A DNA stretch of 6,679 nt from Caldifarciminota bacterium 4484_100 (GCA_002049785.1 MUKB01000097.1:1-6679), one strand, 5' to 3'; positions 1 through 6,137 are shown, counted from the first letter of the stretch. Notes: a model not told the origin generated them from the sequence alone. A program made the numbers and translations.

Positions 1-39
1 ACCCACAATCGACCTCAATTTCTCTAAATCTGGTTTCAT
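1..39 (-). CDS. 5' end of an unidentified minus-strand gene (partial)
   Basis: Only the first 13 codons are inside the window. They begin with ATG (complement of 37-39) and read MKPDLEKLRSIVG. The start is well supported: reading the minus strand, GAAAGGAGTGATA precedes the ATG, giving a strong Shine-Dalgarno AAGGAG with about 6 nt spacing. A consensus-like minus-strand promoter lies at 127-154, which would give a leader of about 80 nt. The peptide is too short to assign a family, so the product is unknown. The gene is divergent from the DMT transporter at 210, and the two share the 40-209 intergenic region. Confidence 0.7.
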   Translation of the reverse strand, partial: MKPDLEKLRSIVG

Positions 40-126
40 TATCACTCCTTTCTAATGGAAATTAAGTTCTGCGCACAATCACCAAAAAGTTGCTGTTAAA
101 CACACCCCCTCTTTCTTAGTGTTTCT

Positions 127-154
127 ATTATACACAAAAATTGACCAAAGTCAA
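127..154 (-). promoter_or_regulatory. Sigma-70-type promoter of the minus-strand gene at 1-39
   Basis: On the minus strand there is TTGACT (149-154) as the -35 box, a 16-bp spacer and a perfect TATAAT (127-132) as the -10 box. Transcription should start near 120, leaving an ~80-nt leader before the ATG at 39. The -35 box lies inside a small palindrome, TTGAC-CAAA-GTCAA (141-154), a possible operator. No known riboswitch was recognised in the leader. Confidence 0.7.
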
Positions 155-176
155 TAATAATATTGAACCGTAAAAG

Positions 177-204
177 TTGACTTAACCAGAAAGAGCATTA
201 TAAT
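177..204 (+). promoter_or_regulatory. Promoter of the DMT transporter, directly abutting its GTG start
   Basis: TTGACT (177-182), a 16-bp spacer and a perfect TATAAT (199-204) form a near-consensus sigma-70-type promoter. The predicted GTG start codon is at 210, only 5 nt after the -10 hexamer. The transcript should therefore begin at or very near the start codon, with no leader and no ribosome binding site. The UAA of the -10 box is also an in-frame stop, so translation cannot begin further upstream. Confidence 0.75.
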
Positions 205-209
205 CAAGG

Positions 210-1130
210 GTGAACCACATCGATGCAATCAGAATGAGAAATAAGCAATGCAGTAACCTTAAGGGATTTTTATACGCATCAGGTGGTCTACTCCTTGTAT
301 CAACCAACTTCCTCACTGCAAAATATGGCCTGAAGGGATTCAATCCTGAAACCTTCAGTGCAGTCTGGACTTCAGCGGCAGCCCTGTATGCCTTTTTTAT
401 TATTCTACTTTCAGGCCACAGCAAACAATTGAGGCTACCTAAAGGTGCAATCTTAAAAACATTTTTTCTGGGGCTGGCAACCGGTATCGGAATGATTCTG
501 GGTTGGTCAGGTCTTGCCCTGCTCGACCCCTCATTTGCCTCTTTTTTATGGAGATTTTCACCGGTAATGACGGTTGTGCTCAGCACTGTTTTTCTGGGTG
601 AAAGGCTGAAACCTCGAGAATTGGTCGGTTTTGGGATTATGGTTTTTGGAGGTGTAATAAGTTCTGTCGGCCAGTGGCAGGTTGTGGGCGCAGGGATTGT
701 CCTGACATTGCTCGCCTGTGGTGCAGTCTCCATACAGATGCTATTTGCCAAAGAAAAAATTACCCAGGTCCATCCAAATATCCTTGTCTTCTATCGTGTC
801 GGTATCGCAGCGCTGTTCATTATTATCTGGACACTTATCAGAAGAAAATTTGATATCAATGTGGGAACCTCATATTGGTTGATTACACTCCTCGGAGCCT
901 TCTTAGGCCCCTGTGCAAGTTTTCTTCTTACCTTCCGCTCATATCGTTACTGGGATCTATCCTGTTCCAGCATCGTGCTCACCGCGCAACCGCTCATTGT
1001 CCTGCCGATGGCGGCACTTGTATTCGGAAATATTCCTGCTGGCCGTGAACTCCTGGGAGGTCTTCTGATTCTCGCTGGAGCCTTCTGGCTAGCGCTGAGC
1101 CAACACCGACCAATTTCTGGATATCATTGA
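210..1130 (+). CDS. EamA/DMT-superfamily inner-membrane transporter
   Basis: This 306-residue protein has the usual EamA length and layout: about ten hydrophobic helices in two tandem EamA repeats (roughly residues 17-155 and 160-298). Each repeat ends in the typical pattern, with FLGERLKPRELVGFGIM near 128-144 and VFGNIPAGRELLGGLLI near 271-287. Members are drug/metabolite exporters or solute permeases of the cytoplasmic membrane. The substrate cannot be read from the sequence and no neighbour indicates one. The GTG at 210 is 5 nt after TATAAT, suggesting leaderless translation. An in-frame ATG at 234 is the alternative start, but it lacks a convincing Shine-Dalgarno, and the first helix begins only near residue 19. 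The gene appears monocistronic: the next plus-strand gene is the tRNA, which has its own promoter. Family assignment is secure; specific function is unknown. Confidence 0.9.
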   Translation: MNHIDAIRMRNKQCSNLKGFLYASGGLLLVSTNFLTAKYGLKGFNPETFSAVWTSAAALYAFFIILLSGHSKQLRLPKGAILKTFFLGLATGIGMILGWSGLALLDPSFASFLWRFSPVMTVVLSTVFLGERLKPRELVGFGIMVFGGVISSVGQWQVVGAGIVLTLLACGAVSIQMLFAKEKITQVHPNILVFYRVGIAALFIIIWTLIRRKFDINVGTSYWLITLLGAFLGPCASFLLTFRSYRYWDLSCSSIVLTAQPLIVLPMAALVFGNIPAGRELLGGLLILAGAFWLALSQHRPISGYH

Positions 1131-1162
1131 TCCCGGGTAAATAGTTGAGCCCTCGAAATGCC

Positions 1163-1234
1163 TTTCTGGTTTTTCTGGTTTATCTCGTTTATCTGGTTTC
1201 TCTGGTTTGTCTCGTTTTTCTGGTTTATCTGGTT
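1163..1234 (+). repeat. 9-bp tandem array, copy 1 (8 units of TNTCTSGTT)
   Basis: Eight consecutive 9-bp units run without gaps: TTTCTGGTT twice, then TATCTCGTT, TATCTGGTT, TCTCTGGTT, TGTCTCGTT, TTTCTGGTT and TATCTGGTT. Only the second base and the sixth base (G or C) vary. On the other strand the array reads AACCAGAAA-like and gives spurious KPEKPD-type peptides. There are no spacers, so it is not a CRISPR array. Confidence 0.9.
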
Positions 1235-1246
1235 GAAAAGATTTAG

Positions 1247-1279
1247 ACCCTGAAACAAGTTCAGGGTGACATTCTTTTT
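1247..1279 (+). terminator. Hairpin of composite repeat copy 1, possible terminator of the transporter
   Basis: ACCCTGAA (1247-1254) and TTCAGGGT (1260-1267) form a perfect 8-bp stem around ACAAG. A run of five T at 1275-1279 follows, 7 nt after the stem. It lies about 115 bp after the transporter stop codon and is the first stem-plus-T-run structure downstream. The T-run is short and slightly distant, so a terminator role is only plausible; the hairpin is also simply the fixed end of the repeat element. Confidence 0.4.
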
Positions 1280-1306
1280 AATTCCGAAATGCTTTTCTGT
1301 TTTTCC

Positions 1307-1338
1307 AATGACTTAATAACTCAATGACTTAATGACTA
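1307..1338 (+). repeat. 8-bp tandem array (AATGACTT, 4 units)
   Basis: Four adjacent 8-bp units read AATGACTT, AATAACTC, AATGACTT and AATGACTA. They lie between the two composite repeats. The period is 8 rather than 9 and the unit is unrelated in sequence, so this is a separate array. Confidence 0.75.
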
Positions 1339-1369
1339 AATCTTTTCCAATTCCGAAATTCGAAATGCC

Positions 1370-1414
1370 TTTCTGGTTTCTCTCGTTTCTCTGGTTTTTC
1401 TCGTTTTTCTGGTT
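1370..1414 (+). repeat. 9-bp tandem array, copy 2 (5 units of TNTCTSGTT)
   Basis: Five gapless units: TTTCTGGTT, TCTCTCGTT, TCTCTGGTT, TTTCTCGTT and TTTCTGGTT. The same linker and hairpin as in copy 1 follow at 1415-1447. The stem is ACCCTGAA (1427-1434) with TTCAGGGT (1440-1447), and the loop is ATAAA instead of ACAAG. A further isolated unit, TCTCTGGTT (1457-1465), comes after the hairpin and supplies the first two bases of the tRNA promoter's -35 box. Confidence 0.9.
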
Positions 1415-1463
1415 GAAAAGATTTAGACCCTGAAATAAATTCAGGGTGACATTCTTTCTCTGG

Positions 1464-1491
1464 TTGACACCCCATTTTTTTGGGATATAAT
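1464..1491 (+). promoter_or_regulatory. Consensus promoter of tRNA-Leu
   Basis: A perfect TTGACA (1464-1469), a 16-bp spacer and a perfect TATAAT (1486-1491) lie just ahead of the tRNA. They predict a start near 1498 and a 5' leader of only about 6 nt. The spacer contains CCCA-TTTTTT-TGGG (1471-1484), a small inverted repeat. The TT of the -35 box is the end of a 9-bp repeat unit. Confidence 0.85.
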
Positions 1492-1503
1492 GGTAATCAG
1501 AGC

Positions 1504-1589
1504 GCCGGGATGATGGAATTGGTAGACATAGCGGACTTAAAATCCGCTTCCCTTTATAGGGAGTGCCGGTTCGAGTCCGGCTCCCGGCA
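1504..1589 (+). tRNA. tRNA-Leu, anticodon UAA
   Basis: This is a complete 86-nt class II tRNA. The acceptor stem is GCCGGGA (1504-1510) with TCCCGGC (1582-1588), and the discriminator is A at 1589. The anticodon stem is GCGGA (1531-1535) with TCCGC (1543-1547), around the loop CTTAAAA with anticodon TAA at 1538-1540. The long variable arm has a TCCC/GGGA stem (1549-1562). The T arm is GCCGG-TTCGAGT-CCGGC (1565-1581). CCA is not encoded, so the 3' end must be added by nucleotidyltransferase. It reads UUA codons and, by wobble, UUG. Its 3' 53 nt are overlapped in antisense by the C-terminal codons of the response regulator ending at 1537. Confidence 0.97.
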
Positions 1590-2913
1590 TTATAAAAAAT
1601 CTCTGGATAACAACATAAGAAACCCCGAGCCGACGTGCCGCCTCAGACTTATTCCCTTTTGTCTCCTTCAATACCTGCTGTATCACACAGGCCTCGGCCT
1701 GTTCCTGGCCCAGTTTTGATGCCGCCTTCAAATTCTTCGGCAATTCACCCTCCCCTTCAACACCCGTCGCTTCAGGCAGAAGAATGTGTTGAGGTTCAAT
1801 CTTCTCCGGTGCAATAATATTTGCCCGCTCAATCGTATTTTCCAGTTCCCGAATATTACCCGGCCAATTATACTTCATCAATTTTTTAATCGCAGAAGGG
1901 GTGAGATACTTTTTTGACTTAAGTTTCTTCAGAATATATTCTGAGAGGACCGGGATATCCTCTTTTCTCTCCCTTAAGGGAGGAATCTTTATGGGAAAGA
2001 CACTGAGCCGATAATAGAGGTCCTCACGAAATCTATTTTTCTTTACCAGATCAAGCAGTTCCTTATTCGTCGCCGCAATTATACGCACATCCACCTGGAT
2101 TGGAAATGTCCCACCAAGCCGTTCAAATGACCGTTCCTGTAGGACCCGTAGAATCTTTGCCTGGAGATCAAGGTCGAGGTCTCCAATCTCATCGAGAAAA
2201 ACTGTCCCCTTATTCGCCAACTCAAATTTTCCAATCTTTTTTGTCACCGCACCGGTAAATGCGCCTTTTTCCGAACCGAACAGTTCATTCTCTAATAGGT
2301 CATGGGGTATTGCCGCACAATTAATCGCAACAAACGGCCTCTCTTTTCTTGGCGAAAGCAGGTGTGCAGCACGGGCAAAAAGTTCTTTGCCGGTTCCTGA
2401 TTCGCCCAAAAGCAATATCGTAGTATCTGTGGGTGCTGCCTTCTCCAGAAGTCCTGCCGCCTCTTTTATGCACCTGCTCTTACCGATAATCTTGGGAAAT
2501 CCAAGGAGTCTTGATGTCTCATCCCGCAAGAGGATATTCTCATAATAACGCTGTTTCTCCTCCATTATGCGATTCAGAAGCACAATAAGCTGTTCAACAT
2601 CAAATGGTTTGGTGAGAAAATCGTAGGCGCCAAGTTTCATCGCCTCAACCGCTTTTTCGATTGTTCCGTAGGCGGTCATTATTACAAATGTAGTATCAAA
2701 ATCTGACCTTTTCAGTTCACGCAAAAGGTCCACTCCATCGATATCCGGTAATCTCAAATCAATCAGGGCGATATCGATTTTTTCTTTCCGGAAAAGTGAA
2801 ATGGCCTCTCTCCCCCGTTTTATCCAACGCACAACAAAACCACTGTCTTCAAGGTTCGTCTTCAGCATCTCGCCGAAGCTCGCCTTGTCTTCAACAATTA
2901 AAACATCTGCCAT
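1537..2913 (-). CDS. NtrC-family sigma-54-dependent response regulator
   Basis: This 458-residue cytoplasmic activator has three domains. The receiver (about 3-118) has acidic E8/D9, phospho-acceptor D52, T80 and K102. The AAA+ domain (about 140-375) has Walker A GESGTGKE (170-177), the sigma-54-contacting GAFTGA loop (217-222) and Walker B GTVFLDE. A Fis-type helix-turn-helix follows at about 402-440. When phosphorylated, such proteins hydrolyse ATP to open sigma-54 promoters. The start ATG lies 9 nt after the transducer stop codon with no clear Shine-Dalgarno, so translation probably depends on coupling. The C-terminus is odd: after NKSEAARRLGVS the recognition helix reads YVVIQRFF, short and hydrophobic for the family, and residues 442-458 are antisense to tRNA-Leu. 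A one-base shift after Tyr436 would instead end at a stop at 1590-1592, beside the tRNA. No partner kinase is in the window. The family is certain; the target genes are unknown. Confidence 0.93.
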   Translation of the reverse strand: MADVLIVEDKASFGEMLKTNLEDSGFVVRWIKRGREAISLFRKEKIDIALIDLRLPDIDGVDLLRELKRSDFDTTFVIMTAYGTIEKAVEAMKLGAYDFLTKPFDVEQLIVLLNRIMEEKQRYYENILLRDETSRLLGFPKIIGKSRCIKEAAGLLEKAAPTDTTILLLGESGTGKELFARAAHLLSPRKERPFVAINCAAIPHDLLENELFGSEKGAFTGAVTKKIGKFELANKGTVFLDEIGDLDLDLQAKILRVLQERSFERLGGTFPIQVDVRIIAATNKELLDLVKKNRFREDLYYRLSVFPIKIPPLRERKEDIPVLSEYILKKLKSKKYLTPSAIKKLMKYNWPGNIRELENTIERANIIAPEKIEPQHILLPEATGVEGEGELPKNLKAASKLGQEQAEACVIQQVLKETKGNKSEAARRLGVSYVVIQRFFIMPGAGLEPALPIKGSGF

Positions 2914-2922
2914 TATCTAATT

Positions 2923-4530
2923 CTACTGATTTGAATTCGACTGGATCTTAAAATGCTCAATAATCTGCTTCAACCTATTGGCTACTGAAACAAGCTCCTC
3001 ACTTGTCGCTGAAAACTCCTCACTTGCTGCTGCCTGCTCTTGTAAAGAGGAAAGAATCTCCTCGGCTGCCTCGGAATTCTGCCTCGCAATATTATAAGAC
3101 CTTTCAACCTGTTTTGTAATTTCAGTAATCACCTCTTCTTCATTAGAGATAACCTTTTTTATATCTTTAATCGCACTGTTCAATTGTAGCACTCTATTAG
3201 AAATATCCTTCAACGAATCCACGGTTGACCTTATCACAATACTGCCATCAGTAATCGACTTATTGACCTCTTCTGTCCCCTGACTTACGGTCTCAATCGA
3301 ACTCATCATCTCATTCATAATCTTGCTGATTTCAGATGCAGATTCCTGAGAGCTGTCTGCAAGTCTACTTATCTCATCAGCAACAATTGAGAACCCACGT
3401 CCGTATTCACCTGCACGCGCCGCCTCAATCGACGCATTCAAGGCCAGAATATTTATCTTCTCCGCAATTGCATTTATTGTAATCACAATCCGGTTAATCG
3501 TCGATGAGATATCCTGTAGCTTCTTCATCAGTGAGTTGAGATAATCATATTTTTCCCTGATCAATTCAATATTATTGATAACAATGTCACTCTGTTTCAA
3601 TCCATTGGAGGCGTTATCCGAAACACCGACCGAGAAATCTTCAATCTTTTTGACATTACCCACAACATTAAAATTCACTTCGCTCAAATTTTTACTCAGT
3701 CCGATCGTCTTATTCAACTCATCAAATTGCTCATTCGTCGCACCTGCAAACTGCTGGGTCGAATGTACAATCTCTGAAGACGATGCAGAAAGTTCATTGG
3801 CAGTTGATGCAATATGCTCACTCATCTCACTGAGATTATCGGCAATCGAAATTACTGCCCTGACAATTGCCAACTCGTTCTCGAAGAGAAGATTCAAACT
3901 GTGCGCCAGACGAGAAACTTCATCACCCTTCTCATCCCTAATACGGATCGTCAAATCACCGTCTGCGGCCTTCAGGGTTGCATCGCTGATTTTACGCAAT
4001 CTCTCGATATTATCTCCAAGGTGTGAAATTATCACCCAGATGATAAAAGTAAGAATCGCAACCTTTACCAGTTCAACTTCGATATGGGTATCAAGGTAAT
4101 AAGGCCTCGTGATAAAAACCATAATGATATAGGCAAGGTCAAAAAGGAATGTGTTGTATATTCCAATATTGACCCCTAAATAAAGGGTTGGGATTATAAT
4201 GATATAGATATATATCAAGAAAAAAGGGATTCGGGCAATAGGGTCAAGAAAACCCAGACAGACTGTCAGAAATATCATCGCCCCGGTGGTTAAAATGTAA
4301 GGTGCCGAAGAGACCATAATTTTCTTCTTGCACAATATTGTTAGAAGCAGACCGAATATAAAGCCAATTGCAGTGATTATGGGAACAACACCGGGAACTA
4401 TTAAGAACTTAAATATGTAGCCCAACAAAAAGACAATCTCCATAGCAATGCAGGACGCCATAAATACAACAGATCCGCGGAATGCAAAATTCCTATTTCT
4501 CTCGATAACTCCCTCACCCTTACTGTTCAT
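2923..4530 (-). CDS. MCP-type transducer with six-helix membrane domain and HAMP
   Basis: The 535-residue protein starts with six predicted membrane helices (roughly 20-45, 48-67, 74-95, 101-120, 122-140, 153-170). The connecting loops are short, so there is no large periplasmic sensor domain. A HAMP-like segment (about 171-225, with DGDLTIRIRDEKGDEVSRLA) leads into a long helical signalling domain. The MCP hairpin tip at about 357-380 includes EKINILALNASIEAARAGE, the region that contacts CheA/CheW in known chemoreceptors. No C-terminal CheR/CheB-docking pentapeptide is seen. The ATG at 4530 is preferred over the longer frame from 4572: it has AAGGGGG about 5 nt upstream and overlaps the thiC stop as ATGA, the classic coupled arrangement, and the longer frame would run deep into thiC. 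The gene is followed 9 nt later by the response regulator. The ligand, possibly membrane-associated, is unknown, and no CheA or CheW is in view. Confidence 0.9.
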   Translation of the reverse strand: MNSKGEGVIERNRNFAFRGSVVFMASCIAMEIVFLLGYIFKFLIVPGVVPIITAIGFIFGLLLTILCKKKIMVSSAPYILTTGAMIFLTVCLGFLDPIARIPFFLIYIYIIIIPTLYLGVNIGIYNTFLFDLAYIIMVFITRPYYLDTHIEVELVKVAILTFIIWVIISHLGDNIERLRKISDATLKAADGDLTIRIRDEKGDEVSRLAHSLNLLFENELAIVRAVISIADNLSEMSEHIASTANELSASSSEIVHSTQQFAGATNEQFDELNKTIGLSKNLSEVNFNVVGNVKKIEDFSVGVSDNASNGLKQSDIVINNIELIREKYDYLNSLMKKLQDISSTINRIVITINAIAEKINILALNASIEAARAGEYGRGFSIVADEISRLADSSQESASEISKIMNEMMSSIETVSQGTEEVNKSITDGSIVIRSTVDSLKDISNRVLQLNSAIKDIKKVISNEEEVITEITKQVERSYNIARQNSEAAEEILSSLQEQAAASEEFSATSEELVSVANRLKQIIEHFKIQSNSNQ

Positions 4531-5777
4531 CTCGACCCCCTTATAACCTCTTTTGTTTTTTTCATTGCACAAAATTCACCACACATTGTACAGGTGGATG
4601 ATTTTGAGCTTGCACGTTTGAAGATATTCTTCGCCTTTTCAGGATAAAGAAGCAACTGCAACAATCTTTCCCAATCAAGGGCATAACGTGCCCGGGAAAC
4701 CTCCAGATCGCGCTGGCGCGCAGATTTCAGACCACGGGCAATATCTCCTGCATGTGCTGCCAATCGGGCAGCGATAACACCTTCTTCAACCTCCTTGACA
4801 TTGGGTAGTCCTAAATGCTCGGATGGAGTAACATAGCATAAAAAATCGGCTCCATAATATGCAGCTAAGGCACCTCCGATTGCAGCAACAATGTGGTCGT
4901 ACCCGGCTCCACTATCTGTCACCAGTGGACCGAGAACATAAAATGGAGCACCAGCACAGATATTCTTTTCCAGCAGGATATTTGCCTCAATTTCATTTAT
5001 TGGAATATGGCCCGGTCCTTCAACCATTACCGATACACCTTCAGCCCGTGCCCTCTTCACGAGCTCGCCAATGACAATCAGTTCCTTTAATTGATAGCGG
5101 TCGGTAGCATCAGCAATCGCCCCGGGTCTGAGCCCGTCACCAAGGCTGAGCGTGGCATCATACTTCTTCGCCAGTTTCAAAAGGCGGTCATAATGCTCAT
5201 AAAGTGGATTCTCCCTTTTATTAAACGCCATCCACTCAATCATCATCGAACCACCCCGGCTCACAACACCACACACCCGTCTCTTCTTCCTCATACCCTG
5301 AATACTCTCCCTTGTAACACCACAATGAACCGTAACAAAATCGACGCCATCAGCAAGATGTTTCTCAATCGCCTCGAAGATTTCATCAACCGAGGCCTTG
5401 ATAAAGGACTTGCGCCTTTTCCGGGATTCAAGAGCAACCTGATAAATGGGAACCGTACCCACTGGAACCGATGATGCCTGAATGATTTCCCTACGAATTA
5501 CATCAACATCACCACCCGTTGAAAGGTCCATAACCGTATCCGCCCCTAATCTGATTGCAGCGGAGAGCTTATCCAGCTCAACTTTCAGGTCAGCAAGGTC
5601 CGGTGATGTTCCGATATTGGCATTCACCTTGGTACGCAATCCCTGTCCTATTGCCAGAGGGGTAATTCGATGTTTCCTATTTTTAACAAGAACAATACTC
5701 CCCTGTTTGATTCCCTTTTTCAAGTATGCGATGCTAACCCCTTCCTGCCTTGAAATCTTGCTCAGGGTCTTCTGCAT
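4527..5777 (-). CDS. thiC: Phosphomethylpyrimidine synthase ThiC
   Basis: ThiC is a radical SAM enzyme that rearranges 5-aminoimidazole ribotide into HMP-P, the pyrimidine moiety of thiamin. The 416-residue form matches the short ThiC type and lacks the N-terminal extension of the ~630-residue E. coli enzyme. Family blocks appear in order: GLRTKVNANIGTS, TVMDLSTGGD, VGTVPIYQ, VTVHCGVT, VSRGGS, LSLGDGLRPG with DATD, and VMVEGPGHIP. The C-terminal iron-sulfur motif is C396-TM-C399-GEF-C403, spaced CX2CX3C. The E. coli-type motif is CX2CX4C; I recall the shorter spacing in other short ThiCs. The ATG at 5777 shares one base with the upstream TGA stop (TGATG). A GTG at 5780 (GTGA overlap) is equally possible; GGAG lies 8 or 5 nt upstream respectively. 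Its stop overlaps the transducer ATG. No TPP riboswitch precedes the operon. Confidence 0.96.
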   Translation of the reverse strand: MQKTLSKISRQEGVSIAYLKKGIKQGSIVLVKNRKHRITPLAIGQGLRTKVNANIGTSPDLADLKVELDKLSAAIRLGADTVMDLSTGGDVDVIRREIIQASSVPVGTVPIYQVALESRKRRKSFIKASVDEIFEAIEKHLADGVDFVTVHCGVTRESIQGMRKKRRVCGVVSRGGSMMIEWMAFNKRENPLYEHYDRLLKLAKKYDATLSLGDGLRPGAIADATDRYQLKELIVIGELVKRARAEGVSVMVEGPGHIPINEIEANILLEKNICAGAPFYVLGPLVTDSGAGYDHIVAAIGGALAAYYGADFLCYVTPSEHLGLPNVKEVEEGVIAARLAAHAGDIARGLKSARQRDLEVSRARYALDWERLLQLLLYPEKAKNIFKRASSKSSTCTMCGEFCAMKKTKEVIRGSR

Positions 5778-6019
5778 CACATCCGCTCCACTGAAACACC
5801 CAGCGAGGTCTTGGGAACCGCCACCGAAACAAACTTCAGGACGAACGACATCGCCTTCTCTTCATCCGGGGCTTCAAATGTGATGATAAAGTCAGGTTTG
5901 CCAAAAAGGCTTAAGAATTCCCTGATCTTTATATATTCAGGAACCTCAAGTGATTTAATGAGCTCCTGTGCCTTATCACTCTTGCCCGGTATTAAATCAA
6001 GCATTGAGACAAATATCAT
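5777..6019 (-). CDS. Small GYD-domain-like protein, first gene of the thiC operon
   Basis: This 80-residue soluble protein has a pattern resembling GYD-type small alpha/beta proteins of the dimeric ferredoxin-like (Lrp/AsnC-ligand-domain) fold. A short strand (MIFVSMLDLIPGK) is followed by a helix, then REFLSLFGKPDFIITFEAPDEEKAMSFVLKF, and a last strand with SLGVSVERM. The GYD tripeptide itself is replaced (GKPD). Function is unknown: no catalytic residues are evident and no DNA-binding part is present. The start at 6019 has a strong AAAGGAGG only 3 nt upstream, and the promoter lies at 6038-6065. Its TGA overlaps the thiC start, so the two should be translationally coupled, and a role in thiamin synthesis or its control is possible by position only. 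The fold suggestion is moderate; existence as a gene is well supported. Confidence 0.8.
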   Translation of the reverse strand: MIFVSMLDLIPGKSDKAQELIKSLEVPEYIKIREFLSLFGKPDFIITFEAPDEEKAMSFVLKFVSVAVPKTSLGVSVERM

Positions 6020-6037
6020 ATACCTCCTTTACAAATT

Positions 6038-6065
6038 ATTATAACCGAAAAATGATGATTGTCAA
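6038..6065 (-). promoter_or_regulatory. Consensus promoter of the GYD-thiC-MCP-RR operon
   Basis: On the minus strand, a perfect TTGACA (6060-6065), a 16-bp spacer and a perfect TATAAT (6038-6043) predict a start near 6031. The leader to the ATG at 6019 is only about 12 nt, just enough for the AAAGGAGG site. There is no room for a TPP riboswitch, so thiC control must lie elsewhere or be absent. Confidence 0.85.
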
Positions 6066-6088
6066 TCGATGAACTAAATGTTCTATCC

Positions 6089-6116
6089 AGCATCAAGAAT
6101 CGAGCATCGAATATCA
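6089..6116 (+). repeat. 7-bp tandem array (AGCATCG-like, 4 units)
   Basis: Four adjacent units read AGCATCA, AGAATCG, AGCATCG and AATATCA. The array lies about 20 bp upstream of the third 9-bp array. The period is 7, distinct from the 8- and 9-bp arrays elsewhere in the window. Confidence 0.6.
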
Positions 6117-6137
6117 ATCTTTTAAATCCGAAATCCC

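Larger units (their letters stand above)
1131..1463. other. Repeat-rich non-coding region between the transporter and tRNA-Leu
   Basis: No credible gene is present. The region is built of two direct copies of a composite repeat (about 1151-1275 and 1351-1456). Each copy consists of a CGAAATGCC-like leader, a 9-bp tandem array, a GAAAAGATTTAG linker and a CCCTGAA/TTCAGGG hairpin. Between them lie a degenerate TTTTCTGTT piece and an 8-bp tandem array. The linker-hairpin blocks are exactly 180 bp apart and differ only at two loop positions. The region ends at the -35 box of the tRNA promoter. Confidence 0.8.

Noticed and set aside
1163..1455. CRISPR-like appearance of the repeats
   Set aside because: The units are 9 bp and contiguous, without unique spacers, and no cas gene is nearby.
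1471..1484. CCCA-T6-TGGG inverted repeat in the tRNA promoter spacer as an operator or terminator
   Set aside because: The four-base arms are too short to support a claim; the feature is only mentioned under the promoter.
1480..1719. Plus-strand open frame across the tRNA
   Set aside because: It spans the tRNA promoter and the whole tRNA-Leu, and then the antisense of the response regulator.
3575..4099. Long plus-strand open frame opposite the transducer
   Set aside because: It is a shadow of the MCP gene in another frame, with no domain resemblance and no start signals.
4531..4572. N-terminal extension of the transducer (start at 4572)
   Set aside because: It would overlap thiC by 46 bp, whereas ATG at 4530 has a good ribosome binding site and the ATGA overlap.
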